Of a stretch of DNA of 64,000 bases, positions 20,283-32,200 are shown one piece after another. The stretch's first letter is position 1; each line of letters opens with the position of its first letter. This DNA is from Saccharina japonica (lineage: Eukaryota > Sar > Phaeophyceae > Laminariales > Laminariaceae): the NCBI GenBank assembly GCA_008828725.1, contig MEHQ01001643.1, forward strand, positions 348,052-412,051. Direction: 5' to 3'. Both the position numbers and the translations under genes were made by a program. The notes beneath the pieces were generated by a model, which saw only the letters and a list, made by a program, of their open reading frames with translations, was not told the origin of the DNA and ran no database searches.

Positions 20283-23200
20283 ATGGATAATGGGAGTGGC
20301 CGACCATTATCACGCGTGACTGACGTGTGCGAGGACAGCGATGCCGATGAAAATCCTTTTGAGCACGACTCAGAACACGGCGATTCAAGTAAAAACCCAG
20401 CGAATTCCTTTCTGTCCGCATCGGATGATGCCCACAGCCAGCTTGACCCTCCCGGCTCATCAGCACCCACGGCCACCGTGCCAGCAACATCATTCTCGCA
20501 AGACCGATTGCGAGCTTTCCCTTTGAGGGGGCCGGCCCCGCTCGACTTACCGGCGATCAGCGGAAGCTCTGGCGGCATGATTAATGCAGCGCACGCTCTC
20601 CATGGAATGCAACAAGGAGCGTCCTTGACATCGGTGCCACAGGTAGAGATGGAAGACACAGAAGTGGAAACGGAGACGGAGGGCGAGACGGAGAACGAGG
20701 ATTCCGGGTCTGAGTATGGTGGACATGTCCGCAGTGCAGCAGCAGCAGCGGCAACAGCAGCAGCAGCAGCCTCTGCAGCGGCGGCGGCAGCAACAGCAGC
20801 CGTAGCAGGAGGAGCAACAGCGGCAGGTTCAGCACAATCAGCAAAACCAGCATCAAAGCTAAAGGCAGACTGGTCAACAAACGACGAGGCAGACTGGGTT
20901 GCCCTCATCGATAGCCAGCTCGAAAACGCAAGATCAGGGCACGCCGATGCTCACGCCATGCGGCAGCTACTTCGTAAGGCGGGGTTCATACCGGCGTCCC
21001 GAAGAAAAGACGTGTGGAGGCTGCTTATCCTGGGCCGAGTTGACGCACGTGCTCACGGCAGCGGAGAGGATATCCTTGCGCTTGATGCTGCGATTCTGTC
21101 GACAGAGCTCGACCTTGACAACCAGCGAGTTGTGCGCGTGGACGTGGATCGAACGCGACCAGCGCTTGAGCAGTTCAAGAGACCGCGGGTTAAGAACATG
21201 CTGGCGAGGGTGCTCACGCACCACTGCAAGACGAACGGTCTGGGGTACAAGCAGGTGAGACCACATGTGAAGATTTCCAAGTGTGTAAGCTTTGGCGTCG
21301 AAGCCTCTTCTATCCTCACGAGTATTGATTGTCTACGCACCCTCGTTGACCCTCCTCCTATTTACGCTTACGTACGTACGTACCAGGTAGTCTACAGCAG
21401 CATGAGAAGAGTCTACGAATGCAGCGTCTTCCATCCCTCAGCCCTTTCGAATCCAAATACCTGTAGATCGTTTCGTACAGCAGTAGCGGTAGACTTTAAT
21501 GCCGGTCGGTGTATACGTGTATACAGGTCGGCGAATTGTTCGTCGCCCGTTGGGCGCGAAGCATTTTGTCGAAGACTACGTGAGCTTACTAGCCTAGCAA
21601 AGGTATGTGCTCGTTTCAACTTGGCTCGGTGTGGTGTGCTTCAATGACGGCTATTCGGCTACGAGATGCGTTGCCGTGCGCTCCACGTCGTATATATGTC
21701 GCACGTACATACAGTAACTGTGGGGCACATGCCAACATGGGGATCTTCGACGCCCATGCAAGATCCGCCGCCTCACGTCTTGGAAGCGTCGATTGTCCCC
21801 GCATGTCGTACACGTATGCATATACAGCAGTAGTTACCTCATTCAGCATTGTGACGATACGTAGTCGTGTAGTTGCACCTATAGAGAAAGCATGGGCCCC
21901 GCCATCAAGAAACAACTTCGTAATGTGACCTATTAATAGGCTTACAACCTTATTGTGACACTATGCTTGGACATCCTTGAGCATGGTTAAGAGGGTTTTG
22001 TGTAGCCTTCGCCACTGAACACGATTTCTTAATTCAATTTTCTTAACGTCCTCCAAAATGTGGGCCTTGTGCTCTTACTATTAATAGATTCTTGCTTATC
22101 CGTGAGCCTATAGGGCTGTACGTAGAGCGCTTCAAAACTGAGCTGTATTGTACCTGGTAGGTAGATTCGCACCTACAGTAGGGGCCTATTAGTAGAAATA
22201 GCCAAAGAAATAGGGCGTCGATTCGACGGCTGTGGGCTATATATAGCTTACAGAACAGTAATGTCAGTGCTGCTGATGCTCCCGCCGCACTGCATTCCCG
22301 CTTCCATAATAGCCTCGGGCAACAAACACCACAGGGTACTGGTAGTCTGTTGCAGGCGCTTTTTGTTTCAACACACGCGCTCCGATGGTGCACAAGTCTA
22401 CACCTGCACATGTCTGTTCTGCCTGTGACAGAGAAAAGTCGCGGCTCTGGTCTAATCCCGCAGCGCTAAAAACACGAGGGGCTACGACGTGTTCGCGAGC
22501 TCTTCGTCGGCGTCTAAGATACAGCAGTACGGCAGTGCGACAGCAATTGTTCTCTGTTTCGAGCAGAGAGCCAACACGCCGCTCGCGCATTCCCAAACTT
22601 TTGGGAGCGTCCATCAAAAAGCGTCTGTCGCGGCCAACAAGAACCCGACTGGCATCACTTTTAGCTCGCGATTAACATGAACCCTTTCACTACGACTTGC
22701 ACAAAATACCCCAAAAAAAATCCAAGAAATTTGCCTTCAAAAACCGAGGGTGCGATTCTCAAGGGGTTTCAAGGCCGCCAACGCGTTATCGCATGCGCAT
22801 TGACTGATGGACGACGGTTGACCCTCTCGGGATGCTTTCTGGTGACAGGGGATGCACGAAGTGCTGGCGCCGTTTGTGGCGCTCTCGGACCCGGAGCTGT
22901 CGACGTCGGACATATCGCTGTGCTACGGCGCTTTTATCAAGCGGTTTCTACCGTACGCCTTCAACAAGGACGAGGAGTTCCTCTCCCTTCAGGTGAGGGC
23001 CCGGTATTGTACGGCGACTTTTGACTATTAGTAGATGCATAAGGTGGGTAAGTACAAACAATACAATATAAATATTTGTGGCTCCCGTCTAGATGGTCTG
23101 GGGGTTTATCTTGTCAAGCTTTCACTGCATACTCGGCGATCTTGTGGAGGGAAAACGCTTTGTACAGTGCAACCGTTTGACGAAATAAAGCAGACCTACT

Positions 23201-26200
23201 CACGGGTCAGGTCAAAAGTCACGCGTCGGGTCGGGTCGGGTCGGGTGGGGTCGGGTCAAGGTGATCTAGCCCGACCCGTGAGATTTTGAAGACGTTCTGA
23301 GCCCGACCCTCAGGTCGGGTCACGAGCCGCGAAGAGCGTTGAAATAAAGCTGCTGCCGATGCTGTAGGGCGCTTTGACGGACTTGGACACCTCGGGGGAA
23401 GGGGGAAGGCGCCCTGAATCCCCTGCTTAAGAAACGCGAACAGGAGACCCTTCAGTCACTTAGACAGGGCCTGGCGCACGACGTGATGCTGTTCCGTTGG
23501 CTTCCTCTTCCCACTGGTAGGAAAGCAGACTCGCTTGCTTCCAGACACCCCGTTCGCCATCAAGGCTTGCTGGTATTTTACTGAGCAGCTGCCCCTCTGC
23601 CGCATGCCGTTTGTTCCAGATCTGCTTCAGGCTCTTCCGCCTCCTCCTGCTGTACCACCACCCGCGGCTTTGTCGGTTTCTGGACCAGTACCAGCTGCAG
23701 CCGGAACTGTACGCGACGCCGTGGTTTTTGACTCTTTTTTCGAACAGCCTCGATCTCGAGAGACTCTACGAGGTGAGGGCGCAGACGGCCTATTTTCCGC
23801 AACCATTGTTTCGAATCATGCGCATATACAGCCGAGGCTACTGTTGTTGCTGTTGACTGAGTTCCACGATATGAATGTCAAGTACCCTACGAACCTTTTT
23901 GGCGAGGCGATTTTCGTAACCGTAACAAAGAATCTGGAAAATATCGAGCGAAGAGTCTAAACAATATTGAGCGAATAATCTAGAAAATTCAAACAACCAC
24001 GCTCTTGAGGTTTTGGCAGTCAAAGGTTCCGCATGCATTGCTGTCGAGCTTTCCTCGACAACCCGTCCGATCGCTTTTTGACAATTTCGTCGGCTCTGGA
24101 AACAGGTGTGGGACGTGTACCTGTACTGGGGAGACCCTGCTCTGCACCACTTCGTCGTGCTGGCCTTCGTCATCGGCAATGCCGACGTCATCCTACAGGT
24201 GACGAAATGATCTGAGGTCCTTTGCTACATTTTAGAAGCCCTTCAAAGGTGTAGCCCTCAAAAGGTAGTCTTTCAATAGACAGCCCTTCAAAGGTAGCCC
24301 TTCAAAAGCTCGTAGGTTTTCAAAAGGTCGTAGCCTTTCAACTGTGGCTTTTCAAAGGGAGACGCTTGACGCTGGTTCTACTCGTGGCAGCGCGGCACCC
24401 CTCGCGACAGTTTTGCTGCGTCTGCTGCGCTCGACGGCGATCCTCCCTTCACCCGTTTAGAAGTGCAAAACTTGTCCGACCCTAATTCCAAGTAATTCTC
24501 CCCACAAGCGCGGGTTCAGTTATAGAGGGGTTAAATTCCCCGACCCTTCGTCCCCACCCCGGTGGAGGGCAGTAGGTTCTTGCACGATTTTCGACATTCG
24601 ATTTTCGACATTCGATACGTATTCGATTTTCGACATTCGATTTCCGATACTCGATTTCAACATTCGATTTTCGACATTCGATTTTTGATTTTCGATTTTC
24701 GATTTTCGATTTTTGATTTTCGATTTTCGAGTTGAACGAACGAACGAACGAACGAACGTGATTTCCCCGTTGTGTCGCTTGATTCGACGATTGCAGGCAG
24801 AGGAGGCGAATCTTCCGGAGACGATGTGCAGGCTGTCGGTGGGCATGCGGTCGGTGGAGGAGCTGCGAGCGCTCTTGCGCACGGCGAAGGATCTCATGCT
24901 CAACACGCCCAAATCGTTCCGGAAGATCCTGCGGTCGGCGCTCTACGCTAACCTCAGCCAGGTACTACCGCTGTACGACGGCACCGTACGGGGTGCTGTA
25001 TTGGTTTCGCGTTCATGGCAGGGGGGAGAGTGGAGGGTGTGTGGGTGTGTGGGTGTGTGGGTGGGTGGGTAGGTCGGCGGGCGGGCGGCGATTGACTTCT
25101 GCGACAGTTTTGGGGATTGTTGCGCGACGCGACGGCTTACCCTTTGTACTCCTGCACTACTGTACATGCACCTAAATCTGAGCCTATAGTAATTCCAAGT
25201 ATTTTGTCCCCACACCGGGACTGCAGTCGTTATAAGCCGCATGCCTAAACAGGCAGGGCAGCCCTAAAAGGGGTCAAGAGGCTCTCGTTTTCCCCCCTCT
25301 TTGCCGTCGGATACCGGGCGTCCCGTGTGCTACTGCTGTAGCTAGGCAAAAGCCTGGAAGTCGTACCATCCCCATGCATTATCAGCGAGCGCTGTCAGAG
25401 TATCGACATGTCTGAAGGCAGCACTCCTTTTGCAGCTAGGCGAGGCCTGGGAGCCGACCCCCCCCCGCGCATCTCCAGCGCCGTCAGGGTATCGCACACC
25501 TCAAACCACCATCCTTTTCATCGCTAACACGCTTGTCCGCTCGGGGGTCGCCGCGCACGAGCCCTCAATATATCTTCCCCCCGTGTGTCAAGCCGTTCAC
25601 AACGCCGCCTTCTACTCACCGGAAACCCCCCGTCTTTATTGGTGTCCTTGTCGCCGAAAACACGCCGTCCCCCGCCGCAGAGCCAGATGAACCTTGTCCT
25701 GAACACGCTGCAAGTGTCGTCGTGCATCCCCGTGTCTGCTGAAGAGGTGATCTCCTACATCTTGCACAAGAACCCCCACCGCCAGCTCGACCAGGAGTCC
25801 GACGCGGACTCAGCCCCCGAGGACGGTGTCGGCGTAGGGGGGCACGCGAAAGGTAGCCGGGGTCTCGCATCCCCGCCACGCAACGGCGCTAGAGGACGCA
25901 GCCCGGCGAGCCCGCAGAGGATGGCGGAGCGCGCGGCGATGCGGTCGCTGCGGGGACACCGGCAGTACATAATTGTGGACTGCCGCCCGAGGCAAGCGTT
26001 CGAAGCTTGCCGGCTGGCGCCTGCGCTGCACCTCAACCCGGACCTGCTGGTGTCGCCCGATGACCTGGACGCTAAGCTGAAGGAGTTCATGCCCCTTCAG
26101 GTAGGGATTCGCGGCCGGGGTGTAGGGGACGGAAAAGGTCGGGGGTCGCGTTTTTTTTTTACAGAAATCGACCGAGACTCGAGCTCGATGAGGTACCAAT

Positions 26201-29200
26201 ACACTAATATCGAAGGATAGGCGAGTTGGACAAGATTCCGACAAACGAATATCGAAGGATGTTATGGAGTTCGATATGTTGCCGGTCTATAGACGCTCAC
26301 ATCGATATCATATGATACCACTTCGATAGTCGATTGGTTCAACGGTTTCGTTCAGTGTCAGCATTGCACGGGATGGCGGGCGAAGCGCGTTCGATGCGAT
26401 ACAGATCGAATGGCCGATACTTTTCTATTTCGATACAGTAGTACGAGTATATGGAAACTTCCAATACGATATCTCACAAACACCAGCCGCGGGGGTGTTT
26501 TGGTGGTGCACTTTTAATCCACGGTGCCATCCGTGGCCGGAATTTTGTCCGGCAGAGCCGGTTGGTTGGTTGTGTTCGTCGCGGGGGAATGATGGTACAC
26601 TGATGGTATGACCACACCTCGGACAGATCATCTACAGATCATTCCTACTACAGATCAGATAGATCATGATCTACGTAGATATATAGCCACCACCCTCTGT
26701 TTCCTTTCCTTTGATTTGTTTTGTTCGTATTTTCTTCAAGTACTTCATACAGATCGATTTCTGGTCTGTATGATTTGTATGATCTACATGATCTGTATGA
26801 TCTGTATGATCTATTAATAGCTCATGTTGTCGGGTGGGAGCCGTATAATCTGCATCATCTAGCACATGTTTTCCTGGGTTGGCTCTGTACTACTATGCAG
26901 ATCCTGCACACTGACTCTCAGAACGGCAGGTGAGGAACTAGATGATCTAGAAGATCTATAGATAGATAGATCATGATCAATCCCGAGGTTTGTATACTTT
27001 AGATGGAAGTATGCTGTACCGTCAGAGTTAAAGGCATGGTTGACCCACGCTCTCGCTCTCTTTCCCGTGTCTCTTGGCAGGGCGTGGCGCACTTTTGTTT
27101 AGTCGGGGCGGGGGGAGACGTTGGCCAGCGCAAGAACACTGCCCCTTCTGACCTTAGCGGGGAAGCCATGGGGCTCAGGCCGACGTCTAAGGGTGACTCC
27201 CCCGGAGGCACGGCCGCGTTGAACGAAATAAACGCCAGGGGAGATCGCGCTAGCGACGGAAGCTTGTCAGCGAAGTCCGACGCGACGGCTTCGCGAGACA
27301 ACAAAGACGGAGGTTTCAACTGGATGGGAGGCTTTTCGAGGGCGTTGTCGCGGGGACCGGCCAGCCCCGAGGAGAGGGAGGGGGAGGAGATAGGGAGGGA
27401 GGAGGACGTGCAGGTGGCCCGGTTCGTGCTGATGCTGCTCCAGTACAACTTTCCCTACATTAGCCACGTCCGGGGTGACATGGACGCGTGTTTGGAGGAG
27501 CTAAGCGCTCAGGTGAGCGGTCCCTTTGGGGACGAGCGAGGTCTGTTGCTCACACGCAGAAGCCAACGGAGCTGAGGCAGCCGGGTTCCCGTTTTTCGCT
27601 AGATACGGTAGGGTTGGGGGGAGGCGTTCCTGTTGTTGGTGACTGAAAGTCGGGAATGGGGGTCGTTTTTTTGGGAGGGGAGGGTCTCTGACGACGCCTG
27701 ACGACGCAGCAGGCGTTTTTTCTGGGGGGTGATGACGTACCCGGCGAATGATGACGATGGTGATGATGAGGCGCCTTGCTATGATTCCTACTGTAGTCCA
27801 AAGTGTTGTTTACAAGGAAACTGTTGGGTACGCACCCATTTTACCGCTTGTCCGTAAGTCAGCGCTGGCTTGTGGGCAATGGGGTGACGGGTTAAATTAA
27901 CACACCAATGTATGATATTGTAGTTATACTACTGTAACTATGTATAATATCTTGAAGTGGAAGTGTGGTGAACTTAGGCTTTTTTTTTTCAATCTGCTGG
28001 AGGATAGGAAAGAGATAAAAAAAAGTGGTTATTGTTTATATCTCAACAAAAGCACAATCCGGGGGTGAATCCCTCCGTGAACAGGAAACCCCACTAAACA
28101 AGGTGCACCTGACGGGGGTGAGGCAATTGTTTTTGTTGACTGCAGCCTAAAAAAATAAAACGATACCCAACCACAATGTATAGCGAGCGTCGTCGCCACG
28201 AGTCGGACAGGGGCGGGGGCGAAATAGCCGCTCCTAATTGTTTGTCGGTGAGCCTCCTGACGGTGTTTTTGTAGTGTTGATATCAATAAAAAATGTACTG
28301 ACGCCTCGGCCAGATAATCTACAGATAGATCATGATCTAGGTCTGTGAAGGAAAGTCTATTCCCGATCTTAATAGGATCTATGCGTATAGCTCATGTTGC
28401 CTGGTGGGAGCTGTATAACCTTCACCATCTAGCACTGCTGTAGCACATCTTTCCTTACAGTAGTTGGATCCGTACTACGTTGTGTGCAGATCCTGCACAA
28501 CCTCTCATAATGGCAGGTGAGGGACTAGATTATCTATCTGTAGATAGATAGATAGATAGATAGATACAGTAGATAGATCACGATCTGTTCATCCGAGACG
28601 TGAAAGAGTCATATCTCCTCAGCGATGCCTGCTTTACCACCGACACCCGCCAACACTCGGTGACCAACCAGGCCCTTGACGAGAGACAAGGCGAGGATGC
28701 CGCCGACGGCCACTTCCACGAAGCGTTACACGGAGTGCTGATTGGCGCGGACGCAGATAGGTGAGGAGAGGAATAATGCGGTGCAATTTAGACGCCGAGA
28801 GAGAGGAAGGCGTTTCCTGCCCTCAGTCTTCCTATTGGTCAAAAGTTTTTCAAGGAATTTTCTGATTTATGCGGAGAGAGAGAAAGGCATTTAAGGCATT
28901 TCTTGCCCACAGGTTTCCTACAGATATTGTTTGTTTTTTTTCTACTGGAATTTTTACGATTGGTGAAAAATCCGGTATTGCCCGTGAACTGCGCACGCGC
29001 GCAATTTTGATCTTGAAATACACGCCTCGTCTTCTCTCTCCGGCACGCTCTTGATCGAAGGATTAGTATTTTTTGCCGCAGTACCTTGTACCTTTAGGTG
29101 TTGTTTCAGGCCTTAGCGCCCTTAAGAACCGGTCCCCCGTCTTTGGGGAAAAACTACTTGGAATTAGTGTGGGATATTTTTTTCAGTTCTAAATGGGTCA

Positions 29201-32200
29201 AGGGGACAGAACACTCGCAATTATAGTCATATTTACATATTTAGGTTTATAGTATCCTGCAGTAGTGCTTACGTAGATTAAAAGGGCTTTAGGGTGTGCG
29301 TCGGTGAGACGGCGTTCGCAGAAGACGTGTGCGGCGCAACGATAAGCCTCGGCTCCGGCTAGTGGAGGCATCCTGTTGGGGTGTCATGCCCGAAGAGGCT
29401 CACAGAAACGTTTCGCCCTTTTACGACTCTGACCTATTAATAGAATATAATCCCAGTTTTGACTCTGATGTCAATATCATAATATAATACCCGTTTGGAC
29501 ACACCTCGTACATATCATATACATTATGATTTATCTATATCTACAGATATATCATCTAGTTCGCCTCCTGCCGTTGTTATTTAGGTTGCGCGCGATCTGC
29601 ACACCATCTGCATAGTAAAGGTCCAACCCAGGAACCTTGTGCTAGATAGATCATGCAGATTTGTACGCGTCCCATCCGGCAAGATGGACTATATAGATCA
29701 AACGATATCGGGAGTAGATTTTTTTTTTTTTAAATATATCTGCCTTGAAAGGTCTACTGGTTATATGTATCACGAAGTGGGAATGATCTATCTGAGCTAT
29801 CTGCAGACGATCTGTAGTACCATCATTCCCCGTCTGGACTGTGATGTGAACATCAAATGCACCTAATACTCCCGGCCAGCGTTATACTACTCGTACGCAT
29901 TTGCTGAAAATATGATACCACCAACTTGGGGTGCACACGTATTTTAAGGGGTTTGCCGTAAAATGCGTTGGGCTCGCATGGCGGGGACGGGGGTGCCATC
30001 GTTTTTTTTTCAGCGCTACGATATCGTTTTCTCGGAACCAGTACTAAAGGTGCTAAAACTCGAACATTCTATTTTCGGAAAGGCTCACCAGCCAGACCTT
30101 TCCGGAGGCAAGTTCTGTTCGGTATTGGAAACCTTCCCGTTAAAACTGGGGGAAAAAAAACGATCGAGCGCTGAAAAACGGTCGCAGCCCTGTGCGAGCT
30201 CAACGCTCTCTACGTGTGTCTCAGGATTTTTCCAGGAAATGTATCCCCCAAGTGGGAGTGCACTATTAATTATTGAAAGTACGGGGGAGCATAGTAAACA
30301 CTAGTAAACAGGACCTACGGTACGCAAAAACCTATACATTTATATTTATATTTATTTACCAGCAATTTTTTGGTTCAGTTTATTTCGTAGGGTGCCCCGT
30401 AAGAGAGGAGTTAAGAAATCCCAGCAGACGGACGTCGTCAAAACCTGATGTTGAAAAAGTTGTGTGCTCAAAAATATCGTTTTTTTTTGTTTTTATTTAT
30501 TTATTTTGGACACATAAACCTCAAGCATCATCGCCGACACGGAGCACTGCAGAGAAGAGCAAAGAAGGTAATAAGCCGCTCGACCCAGCCCACCCGGTTC
30601 GATCCCGCAGGCCGCGGCCCATGAGGGCTGTTGAGAGACGTTTGTTCGGGGCCCCTCGATCTCGGGGGGAAGCTTCGGTTTTCCCCCTTACCCTGTGACG
30701 GGGGTCCGCCCCGCCGCTCCCTCATCTTGCCCCCTCCTCCTCTGTTTTTTTTTTACGTTCGTAGCCTCTTTTGTTGTTTTGTGTTTGTGTTCTGTAACCT
30801 CTGTTGAAATTGGTTGCGGTGCTCGCTCGTTGGATTGTTTGACGATATGTTTGCGGCGTGTACTCCCTCCCCAACTTTTTTTTTTGTAACCTCTTGTTGT
30901 TTTTTTTTGTGTTTGTAACCTTCTGTTGAAATTGCTTGCGGTGCTTGCTTGTTCGATCGGCGATAGGTTTGCGACTTGTACGCCCTCCTACGTTTTTTTT
31001 TTCGCAGCCTCTTGTTGTTTTTGTGTTTGTAACCTCTGTTGAGCTTGCTTGCGGTGCTCGCTCGTTCGATGGATGATATAATTGCGACGTATACTATTAC
31101 CCGGGAGCACATCATATAACGGGGGGGGCATAGTAAATATTGTTGCCAGAAATACAAAAATATACGTAATAGTTTTTTTTTTAGCGTACCGTAGGTCCTA
31201 TTTACTGTGGTACTAATACTACAAGGGAACATCGCCGTCGGCCCAGGCCGCCGGCGAGAGGAATAAGGTTAAGGTCCGCAATTACGATGCCAAGGGACAA
31301 ACGCGTATCGTAAGTGGATAAACACTAGAAAAACTTGGATGTAAAATTTCAAAACATTCATCACGGCGGGGGGTACGGAGCGCGAGGCACGAGCGTCGAG
31401 AACTCAAGTCTTCCTATATGAAAACGGAGGGCGAGGCACGAGCGTCGAGAAGTCACGAGCGTCGAGAACTGACGTTTTGCTGAGCTCATCCAATAATACT
31501 AATTTTTATCCATAATAAAATATAGCGTGTAAAAATAGGAGGGTAGATGGTTTTGGGGTTCGCCGTGGGTTTTTATTACTATCTCAGGAAGTGGCCACAC
31601 CAGAAATTAAATTAACTCATTGAAGCTGTCATCCATATGCGAGTCCGCCTCACAGGCGGTTCTTAGTAGGATGCAGCTCATCCTTCATGCGACTCGCCCA
31701 ACACCTCACGGCCCTTCGCGCTTGGTGCTGGTAAATGTCTGCCTGGTCGGGGAAAACCCGACCTGCTCCGTCCCGGCATTGTAGGGATGCGAGGATCTAT
31801 GGTCATATGACTACGGCCATGCATGAAAATGAAGTACACCCCCCCCCCAGGGTCTATGGTCATACGACTACGGTCGTGCACGACATGAGTACCTCCCCCC
31901 CCTAATTAACGCCTTTTTTCGTCCGTATATTGTGCTGTGTCTCTTGCCTTGGCCTTGCCGGCGGCTTATACGGCTTATAGAGTGCGCGAGCAAGTGACGC
32001 GCTGCGGCCCGGAAAAGAAGACGGAGGGGCTGTTCGCGGGGCTGGCCAAGTGGTCCAAGGAGAAAGGAGACTCTGTGAACGGGCTCTCGATTGGGGCAGA
32101 GTCGAGCGAAACGAGGGGGCGGATACCGTCTTGGAATGGCAGAGTCTATCAGGTGAGTCCTCGGGGTTATTAGACGCTACGTATTACAAACAGAATACGC

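Noticed and set aside
20581-20880. Leucine-rich minus-strand frame
   Set aside because: Shadow of the Ala/GCA run in TBC1D23 exon 1.
24585-24762. CRISPR-like direct repeats
   Set aside because: Units are contiguous and degenerate with no unique spacers, and they lie in a eukaryotic intron.
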